Of a DNA stretch of 64,000 bases, positions 1-6,855 are shown in pieces. The DNA is from Eubacteriales bacterium (GTDB lineage: Bacteria > Bacillota > Clostridia > Saccharofermentanales > DTU023): the NCBI GenBank assembly GCA_030532065.1, contig JAUNLW010000001.1, positions 176,132 to 240,131 of the forward strand. Reading direction: 5' to 3'. How positions within the stretch are numbered: position 1 is the first letter of the stretch; each line of letters opens with the position of its first letter. Made by a program: the position numbers and the translations under genes. The notes beneath the pieces were generated by a model. The model searched no databases. It was not told the DNA's origin and saw nothing but the letters and a program-made list of their open reading frames with translations.

Positions 1-498
1 CCTATCGCAAGGCAGAAATCGGGTCAGCAGATCCAAGTCCGCGGTATGAATAACTGCTTAGTCAATCTGGCAAAATGTTGCAATCCTGTCCATGGTGATC
101 CTATCATCGGCTTTATTACCAGAGGAGCAGGTGTTACTGTCCACCGGCAGGACTGCCACAATATTCGCAGTATAGAAAAACATGCGGAAGACTCGCCAGA
201 AGCAGCTGAGCGCGCTGCCCGCCTAATCGAAGTCAACTGGGCCAGCGAAGAAAGCATGGGAAATTTCGAAGTCATGCTGACCATTCATGCCCATGACCGC
301 AAACGTCTTTTAGCAGATATCACCGCAGTCATAGCAGAAGCCCAGGTGCCCATCATCACTGGCCGTATGTACTCCGGAGGTCCTGCTACAGCCAGATTCC
401 AGATGCTGATTGAAGTAAAAGATCAACAACAGCTGGATGCTATCTGCCGTAAGATCTGCCAGATTGAGGGTGTTACAGGAATAGAGAGGGGAGCGTAG
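1..498 (+). CDS. relA: RelA/SpoT-family (p)ppGpp synthetase/hydrolase, C-terminal part only
   Basis: Only the C-terminal regulatory end is present; the frame is open from base 1, so the gene begins before the window. Visible are the cysteine-rich zinc-finger/RIS segment (LAKCCNPVHGD, then GFITRGAGVTVHRQDC) and a terminal ACT domain (from about FEVMLTIHAHDRKRLLADI to the end). These are the domains by which long RSH enzymes sense the ribosome and regulate the N-terminal hydrolase and synthetase domains, which lie outside. The family makes and degrades the alarmone (p)ppGpp in the cytoplasm during amino acid starvation. Whether both catalytic activities are kept cannot be judged from this part. 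Confidence 0.93.
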   Translation, partial: PIARQKSGQQIQVRGMNNCLVNLAKCCNPVHGDPIIGFITRGAGVTVHRQDCHNIRSIEKHAEDSPEAAERAARLIEVNWASEESMGNFEVMLTIHAHDRKRLLADITAVIAEAQVPIITGRMYSGGPATARFQMLIEVKDQQQLDAICRKICQIEGVTGIERGA

Positions 499-591
499 GG
501 CCTGTCAATTATGGTCTGTGCTGAGAAATACAGAATGAACAAAGTTTTAATTCAAACAATCGCCCTTTAGACTTATCAAAAGCAATTAAGC

Positions 592-1009
592 CTAGTTCTG
601 TAATTTTTGTATCTTACTTCTCCTCTTTGTTGTGATGGCCGTCTCCGTGGCTTTGACGTCTGTAGCTACTACGGAGACAAAACCAGGCGCTGGCACACTT
701 TCAATATCGGTAATTTTAGACGGTGTGGGAAAACTAGGGTTATCTGTGTCAGGCCCAAGATACAAGGTCAGAGCCTTAAATCCTGCAGGATATACAAAGC
801 GCATTCTGTATCCTTTCTTCAAATACGTCCGTGTTACTATCCTTGTAATAGTGCGTATGCGCAACAACCTTCCCCTAACTGCCGCTTTCACCGACATCCC
901 TGAGAGCGCAGTCTGCGTCTATATCCGCATCTACTACATCCAAGTAATCCTCTTCCGCGTGTACAGGATCGCCACAATGCACATTGTCTAGGACAGGGAT
1001 CTCGCCCAT
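592..1009 (-). pseudogene. Decayed S24/LexA-type (phage CI-like) repressor relic
   Basis: No intact gene covers this stretch, but two minus-strand frames carry pieces of one recognisable domain. At 1009-875 a 44-codon frame reads EIPVLDNVHCGDPVHAEEDY and then DADCALRDVGES, which matches the cleavage-site and catalytic-serine region of S24 peptidase repressors (usual pattern: IPLLG-x-AAGxP-xxAEE, then ADFALRVxGDSM). At 897-592 another frame reads TYLKKGYRMRFVYPAGFKAL, then a PSKITDIES segment, matching the catalytic-lysine strand (TLKRVY...) and C-terminus of the same domain. The serine motif GDSM is degraded to GESGS followed by a stop, the two parts are in different frames, and no helix-turn-helix part is visible upstream. 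I infer a dead phage- or element-type repressor. Assignment rests on motif recognition by eye. Confidence 0.55.
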
Positions 1010-1020
1010 CTTTGATAAAA

Positions 1021-1052
1021 CTAAAAACCCCGTAACCGCGATGGCTACGGGG
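1021..1052 (-). terminator. Rho-independent terminator after tRNA-Thr
   Basis: On the minus strand CCCCGTA (1052-1046) pairs with TACGGGG (1034-1028) and is followed by a run of five T (1027-1023). It lies just beyond the 3' end of tRNA-Thr and so likely ends the rpsT/tRNA transcript. The plus-strand side has only a weak T run. Confidence 0.75.
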
Positions 1053-1061
1053 CTTTCTCTA

Positions 1062-1137
1062 TGGAGCCTGCTGACGGATTCGAACCCCCGACCTACTGCT
1101 TACAAGGCAGTTGCTCTGCCAGCTGAGCTAAGCAGGC
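1062..1137 (-). tRNA. tRNA-Thr (anticodon TGT)
   Basis: Read on the minus strand, the 7-bp acceptor stem GCCTGCT/AGCAGGC closes a cloverleaf with D-arm TAGCTCAGCTGGCAGAGCA, anticodon loop CTTGTAA (anticodon TGT, threonine), and T-arm GGGGGTTCGAATCC. The discriminator base is T and CCA is encoded (1064-1062). It sits 51 nt downstream of rpsT on the same strand and is followed by a terminator. Confidence 0.95.
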
Positions 1138-1188
1138 GTTCCGGCTTTTAGAAGCCAGAGCAGGTAAGTAGCCTGTAAAGCCACCTAC

Positions 1189-1446
1189 CTATGCTAAATT
1201 AATTTTCTTCATCAAGCGAGATTTTTTGCGAGCGGCCTTGTTCTTATGGATGTGGCCTTTTCCCGCTGCCTGGTCCAGTTTTTTCTGAGTTTCTTTGAAA
1301 GACTCAGCTACATTTTCGGCAGAAGCTTCAATTGCACGCTCAGTCTTTTTGATAGAAGTTTTCAACTCGCTCTTTTTGCTTTTGTTGAAAGCTGCTTTGG
1401 CTTTGTCGCTGTTTACTCTTTTAATAGCTGACTTAATATTTGGCAT
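1189..1446 (-). CDS. rpsT: 30S ribosomal protein S20
   Basis: An 85-residue, strongly basic protein beginning MPNIKSAIKRV and rich in Lys/Ala helices throughout, typical in length and composition for S20, which binds 16S rRNA in the small subunit body. The motif HIHKNKAARKKSRL near the C-terminus is family-typical. The start is fixed by an AGGAGGTGAT ribosome binding site just upstream on the minus strand. It has its own promoter, divergent from RNase J. A hairpin-forming GT-rich inverted repeat (1163-1189) overlaps its stop codon and separates it from tRNA-Thr. Confidence 0.97.
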   Translation of the reverse strand: MPNIKSAIKRVNSDKAKAAFNKSKKSELKTSIKKTERAIEASAENVAESFKETQKKLDQAAGKGHIHKNKAARKKSRLMKKINLA

Positions 1447-1492
1447 AGTATCACCTCCTGCCCATATCGGCGCTGAATTTTGACGCTTGAGT

Positions 1493-1521
1493 ATGATACC
1501 ATTAGAGAACTAACTTGACAA
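1493..1521 (-). promoter_or_regulatory. Sigma-A-type promoter of rpsT
   Basis: Minus strand: -35 TTGTCA (1521-1516), 17-nt spacer, -10 TATCAT (1498-1493), each one mismatch from consensus, lying 47 nt upstream of the rpsT start. Its -35 box overlaps a plus-strand TTGACA (1515-1520) that points toward the RNase J gene. Confidence 0.7.
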
Positions 1522-1580
1522 GCCTTACGCCAAATTATTGGCTATTTGGCCCTTATTTATAGGAGATACAAGAATTTAAG

Positions 1581-3314
1581 ATGAGTAATAAAAACAAAAT
1601 AAAGGAAAATTCCACCGGTTATCCTGCTCCGGAGCGAGATAAGGTGCGGATTTTAGCTTTGGGTGGCCTAAGTGAGATAGGCAAAAATATGTACGTGGTC
1701 GAGTACAACGACGATCTGATTGTAATTGACTGCGGTATCGCTTTCCCGGATGAGGAAACACCCGGTGTGGATGCGATTATCCCAGACTTTGATTATTTAA
1801 GAGAACGTAAACACAATATCCGCGGACTCTTTTTGACTCACGGCCACGAAGACCACATCGGCGCGGTAAGCTGGTTTATGTCGGAGTTTAACTGCCCGGT
1901 TTACGGCACACCCATGACGATTAAACTGGCTAATAACAAGATTCTGGATAAGGATCGCGGCGGTTCCGAACAAAATGCCAAGCTGGAAAAACGCTTTGCG
2001 GTCGTAAAGCCCGGTTCAACAGTGCAGGCGGGGCAATTGCAAGTGGAGTTTATTCATGTTAACCACTCTATTGCTGATGCTTGCGCCTTGGCCGTACACA
2101 CACCTCAGGGTCTGGTGCTCCACTCAGGAGACTTCAAAGTTGACTTTACCCCGATCGATGGCCGACCAATTGACCTCAATCGTTTCGCGGAACTGGGAAG
2201 AGAAGGCGTACTGGCCTTGCTCCTGGAATCTACCAACGTAGAGGTGCCGGGAGTAACGCCCTCCGAGCGCATGGTCAGCAAGAGCTTTTCTGAAATATTC
2301 AGTGATGTAAACGGCCGTATTTTTGTAGCGACTTTTTCTTCCAACGTGTCCCGTATTCAACAGATAATTTCCGCGGCAGAAATGCATAACCGCAAATTTG
2401 TCCTCCTGGGTTATTCTATGAATAAAGTCTTTGAAGCGGCAGATTCACTGGGTTATATCGAGTATAAGAAAGACAGCAAAATAGATGTCTGGGACGCCAA
2501 ACGCTTCCCGGACGATCAGTTGGTCTTTATTACGACCGGATCACAGGGTGAGCCGATGGCGGCCTTAAGCCGCATGGCCTTTTCTGAGCATAAACATGTA
2601 AACATCAAAGAAGGCGATACGGTAATTCTCAGTTCCAGCATGATCCCTGGCAATGAGAAATCTATCTATAAAGTAATAAACGAGCTTTTCCGAATTGGAG
2701 CCGAAGTAATCTACGAAAAACTGGCTAATATCCATGTATCTGGCCACGCTTATCGCGACGAGTTGAAGCTTTTGCTTAGCCTCACCCAGCCGCGATATTT
2801 CATCCCGATACACGGTGAATATCGCCATCTTTACAAAAATGCCAAGATTGCCATGAGTATGGATATCCCGCAAGAAAACATATTTGTTATGGATAATGGT
2901 GACATCCTGGAGCTTGACCGTTGGCAAGGCTCAGTGGTGGGCGAAGTTGCCGACTGTAACGGTGTCCTGATAGATGGCATGGGCGTGGGAGACTTGCAAC
3001 AGGCAGCGCTCAAAGAACGCCGCTGGCTGGCTGATAACGGTGTTGTCACTTGCTCGCTCGCGGTAAATAAAAAGAAAAATGTGCTGGCTACCGAACCAGC
3101 TATTGAAGCTTTGGGTTTTATTTTCCAGGAAGATATCCGTATTCTGGAACAAGGCATCAGCAAGGTGATCTACGAATATATTGACAAGCAGGATAAGAAC
3201 AAAGACCTGGCTGCGCGTCTACGCAATAACCAATTGCGCGAACAGATCCGCAGCCATCTTTTCAAGGAAACTAAACGCAAGCCGGTAGTGATAATTTCCG
3301 TATTGGAAGTTTAG
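1581..3314 (+). CDS. rnjA: Ribonuclease J
   Basis: A 577-residue metallo-beta-lactamase/beta-CASP ribonuclease that performs 5'-to-3' exonucleolytic and endonucleolytic decay of mRNA and rRNA processing in Firmicutes. The zinc-binding motif HGHEDH is at residues 87-92. Further ligand-bearing motifs are seen as NHSIADA, HSGDFKVD and, in the beta-CASP-to-RMMBL part, PIHGEYRHL. The C-terminus ends in the family-typical KRKPVVIISVLEV. Length is close to the usual 550-560. Start ATG has an AGGAGA-type site 14 nt upstream. The gene is transcribed divergently from rpsT. RnjA versus RnjB cannot be told apart from one copy. Confidence 0.95.
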   Translation: MSNKNKIKENSTGYPAPERDKVRILALGGLSEIGKNMYVVEYNDDLIVIDCGIAFPDEETPGVDAIIPDFDYLRERKHNIRGLFLTHGHEDHIGAVSWFMSEFNCPVYGTPMTIKLANNKILDKDRGGSEQNAKLEKRFAVVKPGSTVQAGQLQVEFIHVNHSIADACALAVHTPQGLVLHSGDFKVDFTPIDGRPIDLNRFAELGREGVLALLLESTNVEVPGVTPSERMVSKSFSEIFSDVNGRIFVATFSSNVSRIQQIISAAEMHNRKFVLLGYSMNKVFEAADSLGYIEYKKDSKIDVWDAKRFPDDQLVFITTGSQGEPMAALSRMAFSEHKHVNIKEGDTVILSSSMIPGNEKSIYKVINELFRIGAEVIYEKLANIHVSGHAYRDELKLLLSLTQPRYFIPIHGEYRHLYKNAKIAMSMDIPQENIFVMDNGDILELDRWQGSVVGEVADCNGVLIDGMGVGDLQQAALKERRWLADNGVVTCSLAVNKKKNVLATEPAIEALGFIFQEDIRILEQGISKVIYEYIDKQDKNKDLAARLRNNQLREQIRSHLFKETKRKPVVIISVLEV

Positions 3315-3359
3315 CTAAATAGCCACGGCAGCTTTAGTTTTCTGCTACAATTTAGCTAA
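3311..3359 (+). repeat. Long inverted repeat at the 3' end of the RNase J gene
   Basis: TTAGCTAAAT (3311-3320) is a perfect inverted match of ATTTAGCTAA (3350-3359), with a smaller GCAG/CTGC stem inside the loop. It overlaps the rnjA stop codon and has no T run, so it looks like an mRNA 3' stem-loop or an operator rather than a classical terminator. Confidence 0.45.
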
Positions 3360-3395
3360 CAACGACTTGCCTTAGCAAAAGGAAGGGGTGCATCT

Positions 3396-3818
3396 ATGAT
3401 TAAATTTATTGTAGGGCTGAAGGGCACGGGTAAAACCGCCAGCATGGTCAGCCAGATCAATGGGCTCGCAGAAGACGCAGAAAACAACATCGTTTGCATC
3501 GAAGGTGGCAAACGCTTTGATGGCCAGTTGCCGTACACCGTTCGACTGGTAGACATTGAAGAATATCCGGTTAAGGGCTACGAGCAGCTGCTCTCCTTTA
3601 TCGCCGGAGTTATTGCAAAAGACTATGATATTTCTCATATCTTCATTGATAGTATCTATAAAGTAGCTCAGGTGGACAGCGCGGAAGGTTTAGTAGACTT
3701 TACCAAAGAGCTGGAGAAACTGAGTGATCAATTCAAAGTGGAGATCTGTATGAGCGTAAGTGACGACCCGTCCAATTTACCGGCTGAGTTAGACTCATAC
3801 GTAGACCTGCACGAATAA
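3396..3818 (+). CDS. Small P-loop ATP-binding protein of unknown function
   Basis: A 140-residue cytoplasmic protein with a Walker A motif at residues 7-14 (GLKGTGKT) directly after the first strand, and a Walker-B-like hydrophobic strand HIFIDSI in the middle. No sensor, coiled coil or membrane segment is evident. The closest general description is a minimal RecA/KAP-like NTPase fold of the kind annotated only as ATP-binding protein in Clostridia; I do not recognise a named family. It is flanked by rnjA and mscL and followed by its own terminator, so it may be transcribed with rnjA. Start ATG follows an AGGAAGGGG ribosome binding site. Confidence 0.75.
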   Translation: MIKFIVGLKGTGKTASMVSQINGLAEDAENNIVCIEGGKRFDGQLPYTVRLVDIEEYPVKGYEQLLSFIAGVIAKDYDISHIFIDSIYKVAQVDSAEGLVDFTKELEKLSDQFKVEICMSVSDDPSNLPAELDSYVDLHE

Positions 3819-3829
3819 GCCAAGGATCG

Positions 3830-3856
3830 AGCCCCTGATAAAGGGGCTTGTTTCTT
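3830..3856 (+). terminator. Rho-independent terminator after the P-loop gene
   Basis: AGCCCCT (3830-3836) pairs with AGGGGCT (3842-3848) around a 5-nt loop, followed by TGTTTCTT. Confidence 0.8.
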
Positions 3857-3897
3857 AGGATTGTATATTATTTTCTAGCTCAGATAGGAGAACAATT

Positions 3898-4320
3898 ATG
3901 TGGAAAGAATTTAAAGAATTCGCAATGCGAGGCAGCGTTATCGATATGGCTGTCGGTGTAATTATTGGCGGCGCCTTCAGCGCAGTGGTTAACTCAATCG
4001 TCAACGACATCTTTATGCCTATCATCGGTCAACTGTTAGCGGGCGTAGACTTCTCTGACCTCAAGATCGTGCTTTCACAGGCCGTGGTTGAAGCTGGTGA
4101 AGTAGTGCAACCGGAGGTGGCTATTGGCTATGGTATGTTGATCCAGAAAATTATCAACTTCCTGATCATCGCGCTTTGCCTCTTCGCTGTAATTAAGTCA
4201 ATCAACTCGCTCAAGAAATCCGAGCCTAAAGAAGAACCTGCTCCGCCAGAAAAATCGGCTGAAGTTTTGTTGTTAGAAGAGATCCGTGACAGCCTCAAGG
4301 AAGGATCCCACAAGCAATAG
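3898..4320 (+). CDS. mscL: Large-conductance mechanosensitive channel MscL
   Basis: A 140-residue membrane protein starting MWKEFKEFAMRGSVIDMAVG, the family signature for the N-terminal amphipathic helix and the start of TM1. TM1 covers roughly residues 14-45 with the glycine-rich gate (GVIIGGAFSAVVNSIV), then an extracellular loop, TM2 (about 76-102) and a charged C-terminal helix (LLLEEIRDSLK). MscL opens under membrane tension to release solutes in hypo-osmotic shock. AGGAGA ribosome binding site precedes the ATG. A terminator on the upstream side suggests independent transcription. Confidence 0.96.
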   Translation: MWKEFKEFAMRGSVIDMAVGVIIGGAFSAVVNSIVNDIFMPIIGQLLAGVDFSDLKIVLSQAVVEAGEVVQPEVAIGYGMLIQKIINFLIIALCLFAVIKSINSLKKSEPKEEPAPPEKSAEVLLLEEIRDSLKEGSHKQ

Positions 4321-4325
4321 CTAAG

Positions 4326-4354
4326 TTGCCAAAGCCTAAACGGCTTGTTATAAT
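4326..4354 (+). promoter_or_regulatory. Near-consensus promoter of the rimP-nusA-infB operon
   Basis: TTGCCA (4326-4331), 17-nt spacer, TATAAT (4349-4354); five of six and six of six matches to the housekeeping consensus. It lies 68 nt upstream of rimP. Confidence 0.8.
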
Positions 4355-4380
4355 ACTGTAGCTATCGTTAGAAATCTTCG

Positions 4381-4407
4381 AGAGCGGGTTTTGCCCGCTC
4401 TTATTAT
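4381..4407 (+). terminator. Leader hairpin/attenuator-like terminator before rimP
   Basis: AGAGCGGG (4381-4388) pairs with CCCGCTCT (4394-4401), followed by a short TTATTATTT stretch. It lies between the operon promoter and rimP, about 27 nt after the -10 box, so transcripts must pass it. It could be an attenuator of the operon, or simply a terminator that also serves mscL. Confidence 0.55.
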
Positions 4408-4421
4408 TTAGGGGTGATAAT

Positions 4422-4892
4422 ATGCTGAAAAATAGGCGTAATCGCAAGGAAGAAGACCTGTTTAGCCGGCTGGACTCAGTTGTGAGCGATTTGGGCTATA
4501 TACTGGTTGATGTCTATTTGCGGCGTGATCACGGAGTCACTACTTTGAGACTCTTATGCGATAAACCGGGCGGCATCAGCGTAGATGAGTTAGAAACCAT
4601 TAGTAACGCTTGCGACCCACTTTTAGACTCCTGGGGCGAAGACAGCCATGATTATTTTGAAGTCCAGTCACCTGGCTTGACCAGACCCTTGGAAAGCCTG
4701 CGGGAACTGCGCTTACACCAGGGGGACACTGTAGACATCGGTCTCTTCCAAAAGTATGATAATAAAAAGAAGTTTAGAGCCGTAATTATCGCAGCAGATG
4801 AAGAAAAACTAGTCGTAGAAGATACCGAGGGAGAACGTATGAGCTTACCCCACGAGCAAGTTTCCCTCGTTAAGCAAATAATTGATTTCTAG
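4422..4892 (+). CDS. rimP: Ribosome maturation factor RimP
   Basis: A 156-residue protein with the RimP N-terminal domain (LGYILVDVYLRRDHGVTTLR, then DELETISNACDPLLDS) and the family motif EVQSPGLTRPLESLRELRLH that leads into the C-terminal Sm-like beta barrel. RimP assists late 30S subunit assembly in the cytoplasm. It is the first gene of the nusA-infB operon, as in most Firmicutes. Start ATG has a GGGGTGAT site 5 nt upstream. Downstream nusA begins 23 nt after its stop. Confidence 0.95.
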   Translation: MLKNRRNRKEEDLFSRLDSVVSDLGYILVDVYLRRDHGVTTLRLLCDKPGGISVDELETISNACDPLLDSWGEDSHDYFEVQSPGLTRPLESLRELRLHQGDTVDIGLFQKYDNKKKFRAVIIAADEEKLVVEDTEGERMSLPHEQVSLVKQIIDF

Positions 4893-4915
4893 AGCTTGGA
4901 GCTAAGGAGAAAAAT

Positions 4916-6172
4916 ATGAACATTGAGCTATTGGAAGCTTTAAAAGTAATTGAGAAAGAACGAGGAGTAGACGCGGAAGTTATCTTCAAAGCTATTGAAG
5001 AGTCCTTGGTCTCCGCTTATAAGCGCGAAGTATCTGCGGCGAAAAACAACGATAATATTTATGGCGTTATCGACCGGGAAACTGGAGAGATGCACGTAGA
5101 GATCCATAAAGAAGTAGTCCAGGAAGTTGAGGATCCGGAGTCTGAGATTTCACTGGCTGAGGCTCAGATGTATAACCCCGATTTTGAGTTGGGTGACGTT
5201 ATCAGCGTAATGATTCCGGTAGAACAATTGGGACGCTTGGCTGCTCAGGCTGCCAAGAGTGTTATCAACCAGCGCTTAGGTGAGGCTGAGAGCGAGATCA
5301 TCATGGAGGAATTCAGTGACCGTATCGGTGAGATTGCCTATGGTGTGGTCCAACGTCGAGACTTCAAAGAGGTAATCGTAGATATCGGCAGGGCAGAGGC
5401 CATTCTACCAAAACGCGAGCAATCTCGTCTGGATAACTATGACTTCAATCAGCGTATGCGTTTCTACATCTTAAAGGTGGATTCTCGCGGCAGCAGACCG
5501 GTAGTCTATATTTCTCGAAGCCATCCTAATTTGGTGCGCCGCCTCTTTGAGCAGGAAGTGCCCGAACTTTCAACGGGCCTGGTGGAGATTGTTTCCATCG
5601 CGCGTGAAGCAGGCTCACGTACCAAAATGGCGGTTCTATCCAACGATGCCAATGTAGACGCGGTAGGTGCCTGTGTTGGACAGCGCGGCATGCGTGTCCA
5701 GGCGGTTATTAATGAGCTTAACGGCGAGAAAATCGATATCGTGGAGTGGGATGGTGATCTGGCAGTCTTCCTAAGTAATGCCCTGTCACCTGCCAAAGTG
5801 GTGCAGGTTGAGCTTTACGAAGACGAAAAGGCAGCTAGCGTAGTGGTTCCTGATCACCAGTTGTCTCTGGCCATAGGACGCTCCGGCCAAAATGCGCGTT
5901 TAGCAGCTAAGTTAACTGGCTGGAAGATCGATATCAAGTCTGAGAGCCAATACCACGAAATGCTGGAAGAGCAGCTCCTGGCGCGTTTTGATGAGGCAAT
6001 TGACCAGGCTAACCAGGACGTGGATGATACGGAAGAACTTGAGCCAGAAGAAACAGAGGACTACCTGCCAGAGGCAGAAGTCGAGCCAGAATTCACTGAA
6101 GATGACTTAAGCCCAGAGCTAGAAAAAGATGAGCCTGAGCCGGAAACGATGACCGAGGCAGAGCAAGAATAA
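4916..6172 (+). CDS. nusA: Transcription termination/antitermination protein NusA
   Basis: A 418-residue protein with, in order, the NusA N-terminal RNA polymerase-binding domain (MNIELLEALKVIEKERGVD...), an S1 domain (about 130-200), and two KH domains marked by GQRGMRVQAVINELNGEKID and AIGRSGQNARLAAKLTGWKI. NusA modulates pausing, intrinsic termination and rRNA antitermination. The last 60 or so residues form a very acidic Glu/Pro tail, not present in the short Bacillus form and different from the acidic repeats of enterobacterial NusA. Start ATG follows AAGGAG. It lies between rimP and the ylxR-ylxQ gene. Confidence 0.96.
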   Translation: MNIELLEALKVIEKERGVDAEVIFKAIEESLVSAYKREVSAAKNNDNIYGVIDRETGEMHVEIHKEVVQEVEDPESEISLAEAQMYNPDFELGDVISVMIPVEQLGRLAAQAAKSVINQRLGEAESEIIMEEFSDRIGEIAYGVVQRRDFKEVIVDIGRAEAILPKREQSRLDNYDFNQRMRFYILKVDSRGSRPVVYISRSHPNLVRRLFEQEVPELSTGLVEIVSIAREAGSRTKMAVLSNDANVDAVGACVGQRGMRVQAVINELNGEKIDIVEWDGDLAVFLSNALSPAKVVQVELYEDEKAASVVVPDHQLSLAIGRSGQNARLAAKLTGWKIDIKSESQYHEMLEEQLLARFDEAIDQANQDVDDTEELEPEETEDYLPEAEVEPEFTEDDLSPELEKDEPEPETMTEAEQE

Positions 6173-6197
6173 GATAAACGAGGTAACGCGTATAGAA

Positions 6198-6842
6198 ATG
6201 GCAGCAGGCAAGAACATTAAACAAGGGCGTGTTGAGCGGATGTGCGCGGTTTGCCGCCGCCGATTGCCCAAAAAGGAACTTATGCGCTTCGTGGTAGATA
6301 GCGAGGGCTACTACCACATTGATATGCGAGCTAAAGCACAGGGACGGGGTAAGTACCTATGCTACGATGATGCTTGTATGGAAGCCATGTTCCGAACCGA
6401 TAAGAAGAGACCTTTTAAGCTTGATAAAGAAAGTCTGGCTATCTTGGAAGGCCTGCATGCCGCCAAAAAAGAACAAGCTAAGCATTCATCCAGCGGAACC
6501 AGGCGTGAAGCTGAGCTGCTTAATCTCCTGGGCCTGGCTAGAAAAGCCGACAAGCTAAGTCTGGGCTTTGATGCCACGGCGGATGCAATCCGTAAAGACC
6601 AGGTAAAACTGCTGGTAATGGCTACAGACCTAAGCAGCAATAGTTTAGATAAGATAAGCGAATTGATTATAGAACACAAAGTGCCCAGCATAAGTGTGCT
6701 TAGCAGCCAGGACCTGGGTCCGGCACTGGGGCGCGAACAACTCGCGATCGTAGGCCTGACTGACAGCGGCCTGGCGGATAAATTTACCAACATCCTCATA
6801 GGTCAACAGCTTGACTTAGAGACGGACATAGAAGACAAGTAG
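6198..6842 (+). CDS. YlxR (RnpM)-YlxQ (L7Ae-like) fusion protein
   Basis: A 214-residue protein that joins two families which are separate adjacent genes in Bacillus. Residues about 10-80 are the YlxR/DUF448 domain (RMCAVCRRRLPKKELMRFV, then GRGKYLCYDDAC), an RNA-binding protein reported to modulate RNase P. From about residue 100 on is an L7Ae/L30e-like RNA-binding domain (LLNLLGLARKADKLSLGFDA, then VKLLVMATDLS). Its place between nusA and infB is exactly where ylxR and ylxQ normally lie. The frame is continuous with no internal start needed, so this is a genuine fusion; fused forms are also known in some Proteobacteria. A GAGG site precedes the ATG at modest spacing. Confidence 0.88.
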   Translation: MAAGKNIKQGRVERMCAVCRRRLPKKELMRFVVDSEGYYHIDMRAKAQGRGKYLCYDDACMEAMFRTDKKRPFKLDKESLAILEGLHAAKKEQAKHSSSGTRREAELLNLLGLARKADKLSLGFDATADAIRKDQVKLLVMATDLSSNSLDKISELIIEHKVPSISVLSSQDLGPALGREQLAIVGLTDSGLADKFTNILIGQQLDLETDIEDK

Positions 6843-6855
6843 CGGAGGGATTTAG

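Noticed and set aside
607..991. Plus-strand open frames of 98 and 119 codons in the relA-tRNA gap
   Set aside because: Their products have no family features or ribosome binding sites and lie opposite a recognisable S24-type relic on the minus strand.
2565..3163. Minus-strand frames of 110-120 codons inside the RNase J gene
   Set aside because: They overlap strongly conserved RNase J motifs and have no ribosome binding site.
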